The notes: generated by a model not told the origin, from the letters alone. DNA of 64,000 nucleotides from UBA6814 sp040753075 (GCA_040753075.1 JBFMHA010000011.1:1-64000), one strand, 5' to 3'. Positions 26,176 through 39,300 are shown, numbered from the stretch's first letter. Numbers and translations are program-made.

Positions 26176-26358
26176 GACACATCCATCCTTTGCATGTTGC
26201 CCTGTCCGGTACCCCGCTGTTGTCGGAGCTCCGGCTCTCCTGTTCCGGCAACAACGCATCCCCTTGGACAGACAAGAAAAATGTTCGTTCAATTAGGTTT
26301 TACTCAATGTTAGTCATACACGACTGGCCAAGGAGGTCCATCCCCTGAGTCAAGAACA

Positions 26359-26389
26359 GGGATTTCTCCCGAACGTTCAGGGAAATCCC
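26359..26389. other. Hairpin in the 26176-26732 intergenic region
   Basis: Arms GGGATTTC and GAAATCCC surround an inner palindrome GAACGTTC. No U-run follows. The 557-base gap between the PilZ-like gene and typA holds this hairpin, the typA terminator and otherwise nothing recognisable. Confidence 0.45.
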
Positions 26390-26631
26390 CCGTCCACGAC
26401 TCTGTATTTATGGGGTCCCGGTCGGCGGACCACGCCGTCCTTCACCACGGCGTCAGCTCCCCACCGTCGCCTGCGCCTCGTCCATGACCAGGCCAGGCTG
26501 GAGTCCCTCCCGCCGGCGACACTGCTGCGGAGATACCCCGGCAAGAAGAACCCGGCATGACGGACGGGTGTAATGTGCGTGTCGGATGCGGCTCCCGCCC
26601 CGATGCCGGCGGTCGGCGCTGGAAAAATTAA

Positions 26632-26659
26632 GCGCGCCGCGGCGGTAACCGCGGCGCGC
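26632..26659 (-). terminator. Rho-independent terminator of typA
   Basis: An 11-bp perfect stem (GCGCGCCGCGG with CCGCGGCGCGC) and 6-base loop. On the minus strand it is followed by TTAATTTTT. A second, smaller hairpin (26664-26682) lies between it and the typA stop. Confidence 0.85.
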
Positions 26660-26732
26660 GAAACGCACGGCCGCGCCGTGCGACGCCTGTGTCGGGAGAG
26701 GATCAGCGGAACGTCGGCCCCGGGGCTGAACC

Positions 26733-28580
<1,848 letters not shown>

Positions 28581-28703
28581 GGCGAAAACTCCTTGACAGG
28601 GAAAAGCTTGAGGGGAGGCGCTGCATACTCTGCGGGCCGGGGAAAGTCCAGCGTCCTTTGCGCGGCTTCGCGCCCGCGCCGGGCGCGGGGCGCCGGGCCG
28701 GCC

Positions 28704-30161
28704 TCACCCGTCCGGGGAGCAGGCCCGGCCCTTGTAGTCGAAGAAGAGCCTGAGTCCCTTGCGCACCGTGTCCGAGAACAGCTTGGGGGCCAGGAGATCC
28801 CCGGCCGCCCGCTTGGATATCTCGGACAGGGTGGGATAGGGGTGCACCATCCCGGCCAGGGAGGAGAGCTTCACCTTGCCGGCCAGCACCGCCACCCATT
28901 CGGCCAGGAGCTCCCCGGCGCGGGGGCCGCAGATCTGCACGCCCAGGGGCCTCTCCTTGCGGTCCACCAGAAGCTTGAGCATCCCGTAGTCGTAGCCCTC
29001 GGCAAGGCTGCGGTCGTTGGCCCGGAACTCCTCGGTCACGACCCGGCACTCCACCCCGGCCCGCCTGGCGGCCTTCTCGTTCAGGCCCATGCCGGCCAGC
29101 TCCGGATCGGTGTAGGTGCAGTGGGGAAGCCAGGCGTAGTCCGCCCGGCGCGGCAGCTTGAACACGGCGTTGGCCACCACGACGCCGCCCTCGTATCCCG
29201 CGGCGTGGGTGTACTGGTGCTCGCCGGTCACGTCCCCGGCCGCGAAGATGTGCTTCCGGCCGGTGCGCATCCGGACGTCCACCGGGATGCCCCTGGCCGA
29301 GTGCTCCACCCCGGCGTTGCCCAGGCCCAGACCCTCCACGTTGGCCTTGCGGCCCAGGGCCAGCAGGAGCCTGTCCGCCCTTGCGCTGCGCTCCGCGCCG
29401 GCCGCGTCCCGGAACAGCACCTCGGCCTGGCCCCCGGCCCGGCGGGCGGAGAGGAGCTCCGCGCCCAGATGGAGCGCCACGCCCTCGGCCGCGAGCCGCT
29501 CCTGCACGATGGCCGCCAGGTCCGGATCCTCCCGGGACAGGATCTGGGGGCTGCGCTGGATCACCGTGACCCGGGAGCCCAGGCGGGCGAAGCTCTGGGC
29601 CATCTCCACCGCGACCGGGCCGCCGCCCAGGACCAGGAGGGAGGCGGGCAGCTCATCAAGAGAGAATATCTCGCGGTTGGTGAGGTAGGGGACCTCGGCC
29701 AGGCCGGGCAGGTCCGGGATGGCCGCCGAAGAACCGGTGGCCACCACCCAGCGGGCCGCGGCGATCCGCCGGCCGCCCAACTCCACCACGTGGTCGTCCG
29801 CGAACGCGGGGGAGCCGAACTCCACCCGCGCCCCCAGGGAGCAGAAGCGCTCGGGCGAGTCGTGGGGCTGGATGGCGGCGATGACCTCGCGGATCCGCGC
29901 CGCGACCTTGCGGAAGTCCACGGGCGGCAGGGCCGCGCCGGGCAGGCCGTACTTCCCGGCGGTGGCCATGAGGTGGCGCACCTTGGCGGTCCGGATCAGG
30001 GTCTTGCTCGGCACGCAGCCGTAGTGCAGGCAGTCGCCGCCGAGGAGGGGCTCCTTCTCCACGAGCAGGGTCTTCACGCCCAGCCGGGCCGCCCCCGCGG
30101 CCACGGTGAGGCCGGCGGCCCCGCCGCCCAGGATGCCGAGGTCGAACTCATATGCGGACAC
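28704..30161 (-). CDS. Dihydrolipoamide dehydrogenase/mercuric reductase-like flavoprotein
   Basis: 485 residues, class I pyridine nucleotide-disulfide oxidoreductase. FAD motif GILGGGAAGLTVAAGAARLG, redox disulfide GGDCLHYGCVPSK, NAD(P) motif LGGGPVAVEMAQSFARLGS and C-terminal HPYPTLSE with the catalytic His. It has neither an N-terminal HMA domain nor the Cys-Cys tail of MerA, so mercury reduction is unlikely. No 2-oxoacid dehydrogenase genes are adjacent. Substrate unknown. Confidence 0.88.
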   Translation of the reverse strand: MSAYEFDLGILGGGAAGLTVAAGAARLGVKTLLVEKEPLLGGDCLHYGCVPSKTLIRTAKVRHLMATAGKYGLPGAALPPVDFRKVAARIREVIAAIQPHDSPERFCSLGARVEFGSPAFADDHVVELGGRRIAAARWVVATGSSAAIPDLPGLAEVPYLTNREIFSLDELPASLLVLGGGPVAVEMAQSFARLGSRVTVIQRSPQILSREDPDLAAIVQERLAAEGVALHLGAELLSARRAGGQAEVLFRDAAGAERSARADRLLLALGRKANVEGLGLGNAGVEHSARGIPVDVRMRTGRKHIFAAGDVTGEHQYTHAAGYEGGVVVANAVFKLPRRADYAWLPHCTYTDPELAGMGLNEKAARRAGVECRVVTEEFRANDRSLAEGYDYGMLKLLVDRKERPLGVQICGPRAGELLAEWVAVLAGKVKLSSLAGMVHPYPTLSEISKRAAGDLLAPKLFSDTVRKGLRLFFDYKGRACSPDG

Positions 30162-30237
30162 GGCGTTCCTCCCTGCGGGACTCTCTCACCCTCCCCCCGC
30201 CCGGCGGGAGCGGCTGCGGTGCGGGAATGCGGCGGCG

Positions 30238-31413
30238 TCACTCCCCGGCCGAGGAGAAGGGCAGCATGTCGTTCATCTCCCGGATGTGCTCCATCTCGGC
30301 CTGGTTGATGTTGTCCAGGTGGGTGCGGAACACCACGGCCAGGGCCTTCTGGTGGAAGCGGTGCAGGCTGGCCGTGGGCACGGACACGAAGCCCCGGCGA
30401 ACCTTGTGCATCCCGCCCATGCCCGGATCGAAGGTGGCCAGCCCCTGCTCCACCGCATAGGCCATGGGCGCGTAGTAGCAAACCGCGAAATGCAGGCCGG
30501 GCAGACTGCGCGCCGCGCCCCAGTAGCGGCCCCAGAGCCGGCTCCCCTTGCGGGCCAGGAGCGCCATGCCCGCCGGTTCGGCCGCATCCGGGGCCAGGGC
30601 CACGGAAAAGGCCAGCCGGTCGCGCAGCACCCGGGCCGCTCCGGTGAAGAACTCCCGGGTCAGGTAGCGGCAGCCCCAGGGCCCGAACTTGTCGTTGGTG
30701 CGCACGTAGCAGGCGTGCATGAGATCGAACATTGACTCGGGCGCCTCCCGCCCGTCCACCACCTCGACCCGAACCCCCTGCCGGGCCAGGGCCGCCAGGT
30801 CCCGCCGCACGTTGCGGCGCTGGCCGGCCCGGAAACGCTCCCAGAACTGCTCCAGGGAGGCGTAGCCCAGGTTGTTCCAGACGAACCCCTGGTGCAGCCA
30901 GGGCAGCCAGCCCAGGCGCTCCATGACGAGACGCCAGGCCGGATCCGCGAACAGGAAGCTCGCGCTGCCCAGACCCTGCTCCACGCAGAAGCGGTCGATC
31001 TCCGACGAGAGCCGGCCGCACAACTCCCACTCGTCCTCGTCAGGGTCCAGGAGGAAGCGGTAGCCCGCGGCCGGGGTGAAGGGGCTCATGCCCACCAGCT
31101 TGGGATAGTAGCGCACCCCCAGCCGGGAGGCCAGGTCCGCGAAGGGATGGTCGAACACGAACTCGCCCTCGCTGTGCGCCTTCACGTAGAGCGGGGCCGC
31201 GGCCACCAGCCGCCGGCCGCGCCACAGGGTCAGGTGCCGGGGCAGCCAGCCGGAGGAGATGTCGGCCCCTCCGCCGTTCTCCACCAGGTCCAGCCAGTCC
31301 CATTCCAGGAAGGGATAGTCCAGGGGGGCGGCCAGGGCGTCCCAGGTCTCCCGGTCCACCTCCCGCACCCCGCCCACCCACAGGGCGGTATATGTCGTGG
31401 CGATCGTGCTCAT
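30238..31413 (-). CDS. GNAT-fold N-acyltransferase (COG3146/DUF482)
   Basis: 391 residues from MSTIATTYTALWVGGVREVD, with CAGGTGGG upstream; earlier ATG codons have no such site. It belongs to the peptidoglycan-related acyltransferase-like family, with PFLEWDWLDLVENGG, YYPKLVGMSPFTPAAGYRFL and FDPGMGGMHKVRRGF as typical blocks. Members have the GNAT/Fem fold and transfer acyl or aminoacyl groups; the substrate is not established. It is 76 bases after the flavoprotein start on the same strand. Confidence 0.8.
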   Translation of the reverse strand: MSTIATTYTALWVGGVREVDRETWDALAAPLDYPFLEWDWLDLVENGGGADISSGWLPRHLTLWRGRRLVAAAPLYVKAHSEGEFVFDHPFADLASRLGVRYYPKLVGMSPFTPAAGYRFLLDPDEDEWELCGRLSSEIDRFCVEQGLGSASFLFADPAWRLVMERLGWLPWLHQGFVWNNLGYASLEQFWERFRAGQRRNVRRDLAALARQGVRVEVVDGREAPESMFDLMHACYVRTNDKFGPWGCRYLTREFFTGAARVLRDRLAFSVALAPDAAEPAGMALLARKGSRLWGRYWGAARSLPGLHFAVCYYAPMAYAVEQGLATFDPGMGGMHKVRRGFVSVPTASLHRFHQKALAVVFRTHLDNINQAEMEHIREMNDMLPFSSAGE

Positions 31414-31649
31414 GGCCCACCTGCAGCCATCATACACGCTGAGCCCTGCGGGGCGATACCGGACGGGCATCCCACATCCAAGCCGCCGCCGACATTCCGG
31501 AGATGAAAACGCCATGCCTCCGCATGGTTGCCTGAACATCCCCCGCCGCGCATCACGCAGGCGCGGCGCGAGTCGCGCCCAGGCTCGCAGGGACAGGCGC
31601 CGGACGCCAGGCCCGGATGCAGCGGAACGCCTCCATCATACGCTCGCCG

Positions 31650-32882
31650 TCAACGATGAGGGTCCCGGGCATCCGGACACTCCTCCAGGTTGGTCTCTGC
31701 GACGCCGAGGCTATCCCAGGCCGCGACCCTGTCGGACAGGCCCGCCTCCTCCAGCAACGCCAGGTCCAGTTCCGGCCGGCCATACTCCGGATGGATGACG
31801 CAATGCTTGTGGTCCAGGATGTTGCCGACATAGACCGCATGGGGGACGAAGCCCCCCCCGGCCGACGCCCCCGGGGCATGGTGTTCGTGTATGGCCCTGA
31901 CCAGGCGGTCCGGCAATCCCCACAGGCTCATGAGGTAGGCCCCAACCACCGCATGCCCGAACCCCAGGTGCTGGCGCTCCGCGGCCTCAACCCTCAGCCC
32001 GCCCCGGCGCACCGCCTCGAGAATCATGTCGTAATCCTTGGGCATCCGGCAGGCCAGCACCAGCTTGCCCACGTCGTGCAGAAGGCCGGCGGCCAGGGCG
32101 TCATCGCGATCCGCCTTGTCCCAGCCCTCGACCTCGGCGATCCGGAAGGAGAGGCGCGACGTGCGCAGGCTGTGCTCCCAGAGGCTGTCCAGGGAGAAAC
32201 GCCCGCTCAGGCTCGGATCGAACGAGGAGAAGAGGTGCGCCGAGAGCACCAGGGAGCGCATGGCGTCCAGTCCGAGCAGGGTCACCGCCTGCTGCGGGGA
32301 GGATATCTTCTGGCAGAACCCGAAGTACGAGGAGTTGACCATCTTGAGGATGCTGGCGCACATGCCCGGGTCCGACTCCACGAGCCCTCCCACCCGCTGC
32401 AGGGAGGGGCTGGCGGACTCGATCTCCTCCATCATCAGGGTGTACGCCCGGGGCAGCGAAGGCAGGGACTCGATGCCGGCCACGGCGGAACGCACCGCCG
32501 GGTCGGCGATCAAGGCGTTGGCCTGCAGGGCCTGCCGGATCGTGGAGAGGATCATCTTCGGCTCGCAGGGCTTGCTCAGGAACTGGTGCGCGGGCAGCAC
32601 GGCCTGCTCCACGGCCTGCTTCTCCACATAGCCCGAGAGCATGATCCGCACCACGCCGGGATGGCTTTCCCGGACCTTGCCCAGCAGCTCGGCCCCGTCC
32701 ATCCCCGGCATGCGCAGGTCGCTGACCACCACGTCCACGGGATTCTCCGCCAGGAACTCCAGGGCCTGCCTCCCGCCCTCGACGAAGTGCATGGTCCACT
32801 CCGGGGTCAGGACCCGGAGCATGCGCCGCAGCCCGGACAGGACCCGGGGCTCGTCGTCCACGAAGAGAATCCTCGCGCTCAC
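31650..32882 (-). CDS. Response regulator with HDOD output domain
   Basis: 410 residues from GTG 32882. The receiver domain (1-120) has ILFVDDE, phosphoacceptor Asp in VVVSDLRMPGMDG, and FLSKPCEP. The HDOD domain follows (about 135-340) with VESDPGMCASILKMVNSSYFG and GLLHDVGKLVLACRMP. Its GTG overlaps the stop of the histidine kinase by four bases (GTGA), so the two are translationally coupled and form a two-component system. The output is regulatory, not DNA binding. Confidence 0.9.
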   Translation of the reverse strand: MSARILFVDDEPRVLSGLRRMLRVLTPEWTMHFVEGGRQALEFLAENPVDVVVSDLRMPGMDGAELLGKVRESHPGVVRIMLSGYVEKQAVEQAVLPAHQFLSKPCEPKMILSTIRQALQANALIADPAVRSAVAGIESLPSLPRAYTLMMEEIESASPSLQRVGGLVESDPGMCASILKMVNSSYFGFCQKISSPQQAVTLLGLDAMRSLVLSAHLFSSFDPSLSGRFSLDSLWEHSLRTSRLSFRIAEVEGWDKADRDDALAAGLLHDVGKLVLACRMPKDYDMILEAVRRGGLRVEAAERQHLGFGHAVVGAYLMSLWGLPDRLVRAIHEHHAPGASAGGGFVPHAVYVGNILDHKHCVIHPEYGRPELDLALLEEAGLSDRVAAWDSLGVAETNLEECPDARDPHR

Positions 32883-35800
32883 GGCGTCGCATCCTCCACG
32901 AGCGGGAGCCGGACGATGAAGGTCGCGCCCCTCCCCTCCTCGGTCTCGAACCGTATGCTGCCGCCGTGCTTCTCCACCACGATGGTGTGGCTGATGGCCA
33001 GGCCCTGGCCGGTGCCCTGGCCCACGGGCTTGGTGGTGAAGAAGGGATCGAAGACGCGCGAACGGATGCCCGCCGGTATCCCGCTCCCGGTGTCCGAAAC
33101 CCGGAGCTCTACCCAGTCCCCGTCCCGGCGGGTGCCGATGGTGATGCGGCCCTTCCTGGCCGATCCCTCGCCCAGGACCTGGGCGATGGCGTGGGCCGCG
33201 TTGGTGATGAGGTTGAGCACCACCTGGTTGATCTCGCCGAGCACGCAGGGCACGGAAGGCAGGTCCTCGTCCAGGTCCAGCACCATCTCGGACACGTACT
33301 TCCACTCGTTGGTGGACACGGTGACGGCCGAGCGGATTCCCTCGTTGAGGTCCTCGTGCCGCTTGGCCTCGCCCACCGGGTGGGCGAAGTGCTTGACGCT
33401 GCGCACGATGGCGGCGATGCGCTCCAGGCCTTCCCGGGACTCGGCGATGGCCCGCGGGATCTCCTCCTTGAGGAAGGCAACGTCCAGCCGCTCCATCTCG
33501 GCCTCGATGCCGGCCGCCGACAGCCCGCAGGCCTGCCCCCTCCTGGCCTGCTCCGCCAGGCCGGCGCAACGGTCGCACAGGCCGAGCATGTCCCCGAAGG
33601 CCCGGGCCAGGAACTCGGTATTGTTGGCCACGTACTGGGTGGGGGTGTTGATCTCGTGGGCGATGCCCGCGGCCAGCTGGCCGATGGACTCCAGCTTCTG
33701 GGCCTGGAGCAGCTGGGCCTGCATGTACTTCTCCCGGGTGATGTCGGAGACGAGGGCGCGCGAGCCGGCATACCCGCCCTGGTCGTCGAAGATCGGAACC
33801 CCGGAGACCAGCGCGTACACCGTGTCGCCCTTGCTGTGCCGCATTTCGATCTCGTATCTGCTGCTGATCCCCTGCCGCCGCATGTCCAGCTTGGCTCGCA
33901 ACGCCTCACGCCAGGATTCGTCCACCAGGGAGTATATGGTGCTCCCCACCATCTCCATCGCCGTGCGCCCGAGCATCCGCCCCAGGCTCTCGTTGACGAA
34001 CACGATCCTGTCCGCCGCGTCCACGATAAGGATGCCCTCGGCCAGGTTCTCCACAAGCTCGCGGTAGCGCTGTTCGCTCGTGCGCAGCGCCCCCTCCATG
34101 CGCCGGCTTTCGATGGCGCCCACCAGGATGCGGGAAAAGGTCTCCAGCAGGCCGATGTCCTCGTCCTTCCACTCCCTCCGCGCCCGCACCGCGTCGAAGC
34201 CGAGGAAACCGATGAGGTGGCCGGCGCGGACCATGGGCACCGCCACCAGGGACCGGACCGACTGCTCCAGGAGGACCTTCTTTTCCGCGCCGGCCTCCGG
34301 GGGCAACGCGGCGACATCGGGAATGATGACGTTCTGGAACCCCCACATCCGGCTCATCCACCAGGGAAACATCTCCCAGGGCGTGTCCTGCAGACTGCCC
34401 TTCTGGGGTTCAACGCCGGCGGCGCACCATTCGTGGGTGTTGCTCATGGCCGCGCCCTCGATGCGGAAGACGTAGGAGCGGTCCACGCCCAGCAGTCCGC
34501 CGAGCACGCCCAGCGCCTCCTCGATCCCCTGGTCCAGCCCCTCGGGCAGGAGGTTGATGAACCGGGAGGAGGCCTCGGACAGGATCTCCTCCATGGCCAA
34601 CCGCTTGCGCAGGACCGTCTCGGCCTCCCGGCGGCGGGATATCTCCTCCTGGAGCGCGGCGTTGATGCGGCCGATCTTCTCCGCCCGCTCGGTGGCGTCC
34701 CGGGCGCGGGCCTCCACCTTGCGCTCCAGGGTCTCGTTGAGTTCCTGCAGGGCCCGCTCGGCCCGCTTGCGTTCGGTGATGTCGCTGCCCACGCCCTGGT
34801 ACTCCAGGAGTTTTCCCTCCTGGTCGAAGATGCCGCGGTTGATCCAGCGGTGCCAGCGCTCCTCGCCGTCCGGGGCCAAGACCCGGTGCTCGACCTCCAG
34901 CACGGGGTTCTCCCGGGTGATGGCCGAGATGCGTTCAAGGACCTGGCGGCGCTCGTCCTCCGGGAGCAGTTCGGCAAAGCTCCTGCCCATCAGGTCTTCC
35001 CGATCCCGGTGGTAATACCGGCTGTAGGCCAGGTTCACGAACGTCAGCACCCCGTCCGGGGTGAACCGGCAGATGAGTTCGGTCTGGTCCTCCACCACCG
35101 CCCGGTAGAACTGGGCGCCCTGGCGCATGGCCTCCTCGGCCAGCTCCCGCTCGCGCACCTCCCTGCGCAACCGCTCGTTGGCCGCCTCCAGCTCCCGGAG
35201 GTTCTGGCGAACCAGCTCCTCCAGGCGCACATGGTCGAGTTGAAGGATCTCCTCCGCCGAGCGGCGGGCGGTCACATCCTCCAGCACCACCAGCATGCCC
35301 AGGAACTCCCGGCTGAAATCCTGCATCCGCGCCAGGGACACCTTGTACCAGGCCTTGCGTCCTTGGCGCTTCACCGACTTCTCGAAGCTCGTCCGGGGCT
35401 GCCCGCCCGGACCGAACGCCTCGATCTCGTCCGCGAAGGACGGGATGACCTCCCGCACCGGACGGCCGATCATCCCGGAAGCGACCAGCCCGCCCCCGGA
35501 AACGGACGCATCGGATCCGTGGCCGGCGCTTCCCGGCAGGCTGGAGAGCATGAGCCACTCCGCCGCGGCCGTGTTGCAGGTCGCGATGCGGTCCCCGGCG
35601 TCCAGGACGAACACGGGCTGGTCCAGAGCCTCGAACAGGGTGAAATAGCGGTTCTTCTCGTTGATCAGGTCGCGGTTGGCCGTCTCCAGCTCGGCCATCC
35701 GGAGGTCCTGGTCCTGGCCGCACCAGTCCACGGCCACCGCGATCGCCACCCGTTCGAAGAACCTCTGCACCAGGCGCAGGGCCGGGCCCCTGTCGGCCGG

Positions 35801-36148
35801 AGAGAGGTCAGCCAGGGTCACCAGGTCGAGGTAGGCCCGGCGGTAGTAGGTGAACAGCCCGAGGAACAGGGCCAGGCTCACACCGCGACGGCGGTGCAGC
35901 CGGGCCTCGGTGACGGCGAATTCAGAAGCGGGGTCCTCCGAGAACCTGTCGTCCACGCACGGCTCTGGCAGCCCGGAGGAGGCGTCCAGGGCATTGCACA
36001 GCGCTCCGGTCAGCCCCGCCACCGAAAGCCGCAGGTCTGCAATCCTGGGGGAGGTGTAACGCGTGTAGCCGTGCTCCTGGGCGTAACCGAGCACCCGCTC
36101 CACGAGCCAGTCCTCGCTCTCCCGGAGCATGTCCTTCAGTGCCTGCAT
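32879..36148 (-). CDS. Multi-PAS/GAF sensor histidine kinase
   Basis: 1089 residues from MQALKDMLRESEDWLVERVL, chosen for its GAGAGGG site. An N-terminal RsbRD-like helical domain (about 5-165) is followed by PAS, PAS (YSRYYHRDREDLMGRSF), a coiled coil, GAF (about 520-670), a further PAS, and a C-terminal kinase core: H-box GQLAAGIAHEINTPTQYVAN, N-box VVLNLITNAAHAIAQ, and G-boxes VSDTGSGIP and GQGTGQGLA. No membrane segment is seen, so it senses a cytoplasmic signal. Its partner is the overlapping REC-HDOD protein. Confidence 0.9.
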   Translation of the reverse strand: MQALKDMLRESEDWLVERVLGYAQEHGYTRYTSPRIADLRLSVAGLTGALCNALDASSGLPEPCVDDRFSEDPASEFAVTEARLHRRRGVSLALFLGLFTYYRRAYLDLVTLADLSPADRGPALRLVQRFFERVAIAVAVDWCGQDQDLRMAELETANRDLINEKNRYFTLFEALDQPVFVLDAGDRIATCNTAAAEWLMLSSLPGSAGHGSDASVSGGGLVASGMIGRPVREVIPSFADEIEAFGPGGQPRTSFEKSVKRQGRKAWYKVSLARMQDFSREFLGMLVVLEDVTARRSAEEILQLDHVRLEELVRQNLRELEAANERLRREVRERELAEEAMRQGAQFYRAVVEDQTELICRFTPDGVLTFVNLAYSRYYHRDREDLMGRSFAELLPEDERRQVLERISAITRENPVLEVEHRVLAPDGEERWHRWINRGIFDQEGKLLEYQGVGSDITERKRAERALQELNETLERKVEARARDATERAEKIGRINAALQEEISRRREAETVLRKRLAMEEILSEASSRFINLLPEGLDQGIEEALGVLGGLLGVDRSYVFRIEGAAMSNTHEWCAAGVEPQKGSLQDTPWEMFPWWMSRMWGFQNVIIPDVAALPPEAGAEKKVLLEQSVRSLVAVPMVRAGHLIGFLGFDAVRARREWKDEDIGLLETFSRILVGAIESRRMEGALRTSEQRYRELVENLAEGILIVDAADRIVFVNESLGRMLGRTAMEMVGSTIYSLVDESWREALRAKLDMRRQGISSRYEIEMRHSKGDTVYALVSGVPIFDDQGGYAGSRALVSDITREKYMQAQLLQAQKLESIGQLAAGIAHEINTPTQYVANNTEFLARAFGDMLGLCDRCAGLAEQARRGQACGLSAAGIEAEMERLDVAFLKEEIPRAIAESREGLERIAAIVRSVKHFAHPVGEAKRHEDLNEGIRSAVTVSTNEWKYVSEMVLDLDEDLPSVPCVLGEINQVVLNLITNAAHAIAQVLGEGSARKGRITIGTRRDGDWVELRVSDTGSGIPAGIRSRVFDPFFTTKPVGQGTGQGLAISHTIVVEKHGGSIRFETEEGRGATFIVRLPLVEDATP

Positions 36149-36370
36149 GCATCCCTCTCGAGAAGACGCGGGCGATGCCGGCCACGGCAGGATACCCGCT
36201 GTTTTCACTATACAGAATGCAAAACAAAGAGCAACGAGCGAGGACGCGGCAGGAGCGCAACCGCAACGGACCGCGCAGAGGCGAAAAAGACGCCCCTCCG
36301 ATCCAGACGGGAACCGCCGTTTACGCACCAGGGGCGGGACTCTGCTTCCCTCCGCGGCTGTCGCCCGTCT

Positions 36371-39300
36371 TCAGCGCAGGCCCAGCCTGACCAGCCCGCC
36401 GCCCTCCCCGGCCAGGGCCGGGGCGCGGACATAGACCCGCTCGGCCGGGACTCCGGCGGCCAGGAGGAAATCCCGGGCCGCGGCGGCCCGCTCCGCGGCC
36501 AGGTCCAGGAGCTCCCGGTCCCCCACCGCGACCGCGTCCCGGAGCATCCGCTCCATGACCTCCCGGGGCTGCTCCCTGGCCAGGCCCAGGAAGTTGCGCG
36601 GCTTGTCCATGGGCTCGGCCTCGTAGGCCTCGGCGAGCCAGCGGTCGTACTCCTCCGGCCCTATCTCCACCGCGTCCGGCCGGGCCGGCCCCTGGCGCTT
36701 GCGCTTGAGATCACGGAACTTGCGCGCCTTGAGCTTGCCCAGGAACAGGGCCTCCTTGAGGGCCGGGCCGTCGTCTGGGCCGGCTGCGCCGGCTGCGGTG
36801 ACCTCCAGCCGGGGCCGCTTGTCCATGGCCCGGGCCACGGCGGACAGAGCCTCCCGGGCGTCGGGATCCAGCGCCGCCGAGCCCGGGGCGAAGGCCACGA
36901 CCCCGCCTTTCAGGCTGCGCTCGCCCACCAGGGAGAAGACGCTCCCCAGGAAGGCGAAGGGCGCAGTCACCAGCTTGCCCACCATGCCGGCGACCGCGCT
37001 GGCGATGACCTTGCCCAGGTCGAACCGGGGGTCGTCCAGGCGGCCGTGGATGGGGATGTCCAGGGAGAGCGCGCCGGACGAGTCGGCCAGCAGCGACATG
37101 GCCAGCTGGATGGGCACGGCCGGGTCCTTGACCGTCTCGGACCGCGGCCCCAGCTCCAGGCCCCGCACCAGGAGGCGGTTCTCGCCCGAAAGCGTCTCCC
37201 CGGACACGGTGAGGTCCAGGTCCGCGTCCAGCTTGCCGGTGTCCGCGGGATAGGCGGTGAACTTGACCAGGTAGGGGTTGAGCGGGGCCAGGTCCAGGCC
37301 CTTCAGCGACATCCGGCCGGAGATGCCCAGTCCCTCCGGCCCAGGCGCCAGGCTGCCGGCCAGGGTCAGGGGGGCGTGCCGCTCCACCGTGGCGTTGAGG
37401 GACAGGCTCCCCCGGACCCCGGATTCGCCCAGGGCCGTGGACAGGTCCTCCCCCTGGCCGCCCAACCGGGCCAGGCGCAGGGTCGCCGCCGGGCTGACGG
37501 TGGCGTCGCGGAAGCCCACCGCGCCGCCGAACACCCGCACCCGGTCCAGGCGCAGGATGAAGGGCTCGCCCGACTCTCCCGCTGCGGCCTCCCCGCTCTC
37601 CTCCGGACGGAAGGACTGCAGGGCCCGGGACAGGTTCAGGCCCCGGGGCGTGACCTCCAGCCAGGCCGCGGGCGCGGCCAGGACCAGGCTGCGCAGGGAG
37701 GCGGTCCGGGCCTCCGGGTCCAGGTCCAGGCCCTCGGCGCGGAGCCGGCCCAGGGACAGGGCAGGCTGGTCCCCGTCCGGATCCGAAAGGTTCACCTCCT
37801 CCACCTCGACGCCCGCGGCCCGGACCCGGCCCCCGGGCGCGGCCAGACTGACGCCGGTGGCCCGGGCCAGGTCCAGGCTGGCCTCCGTTCCCCCATCCCT
37901 CCCCGACAGGCCCAGGCCCCGCAGTTCGGCGTCGCCGGCGAAGGTGGCGGCAAGCCCCGGCCCGGCCGCCGCGACCAGGTCCCCGGCCAGGGAAAAGGAG
38001 CCCCGCTCCGGCCGCACGGGCGACTCCCTGGGCAGCCAGGGTCGGACCAGGGACAGGGGCAGTCCGGAAAGCTCCAGCCGGCCGCGCAGGGACGGCGTCC
38101 CCGGGACCAGGCTGCCGGCCAGGGACAGCCGACCCCCGGGCCGAAACCCGGCCGTCAGCCGGACAGGGACCGGCCGCTCCAGGTCCAGGCTCAGGTTCTC
38201 CAGCCCCATGTCCAGGGAGGACAGGGCGAGCCGCGCCCTGGGGCCCGCAGCCAGGTCCCGGAACTCCGCCCCCAGGCCGGACGCATCGACCTTGCCCAGG
38301 CGCAGGTCCCAGGCCGGACCGCCGGGCTCGGCCGCAGCCTCGCCCCCCTCCCCGGCCGGAGCCAGGGCGGCCAGGTCCAGGCCGCCGTCCGCGCGGCGTT
38401 CGGCCCGGAGCATCCCGCCCTCCAGGCGCAGGACCTCGGCCGCGGCCTTCCGGCCGGCCAGGTCCAGGCCCGCTCCGGACAGGCTCAGGCGGTCCAGGTT
38501 CAGGAACGGTTGGGCCGCCCCGGGCAGGGCCAGGGCCGGACCGGCCACGGCCAGGTCCACGCCGGACAGGACCAGGCCCCCGGGTCCGGCCTGCACCCGG
38601 CCCGAGCCGCCGGCCGCGCCCGCCGCCACCCGCACCGGCAGGGTCTCGGCCAGGTAGGGGGCCAGGGAGGGCAGGGACAGGCCGGCCAGGGACACGGTCG
38701 CGTCCAGGCCCAGGGGCTCCAGGGAGAAGCTGCCCCGGGCCTGGAGCTCCGCGCCGCCCCGGGCGGACAGGGTGAAGTCCGCGCGGCCCGGGCCGGTGGT
38801 GGCGTTGGCCGCGCGCAGCGCGATGCTCTCCAGCGCCGCGGAGAAGCCGCCCGGCGCGGCCCGGTCCGTGAACCTCACCCGGCCCTGCTCCAGGACCAGC
38901 TCCGCGCAGCGCATCACGAAGGGCGGCCCCGGGGTGGTCGCGGGCTCCCCCGGCCCGGCGGCCGGGACCAGGCCGGCCCAGTCCAGGGAGCCGTCCTCGC
39001 GGCGGGTCAGGTCCGCGCGCAGGCCGCGCGCCTCCACCCGGCCCAGGTCCAGAGCCCTTTCCAGGAGGCTGAAGCGGGACAGCTCCAGGTCCAGGCCGTC
39101 CAGGACGGCCATCTGCCCCCCCCCCGGCCCGGCCAGGGCCAGGTCGCGCAGGGCGAAGCGCCCGCGCACGAAGAGCTGGGGCAGCAACTCCCCGGTCTGC
39201 TCCAGCACCACCGAGCCGTTGCAGGAGAGCCGGCCCGAAGTCAGGGCCAGACCCGCGGGAACCGGGGCGTAGGCCCAGTACTCGGCCAGGTCCGCGTCCT

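Noticed and set aside
28704..30161. Mercuric reductase
   Set aside because: No HMA domain, no C-terminal Cys pair and no mer genes nearby; only the general flavoprotein family is supported.
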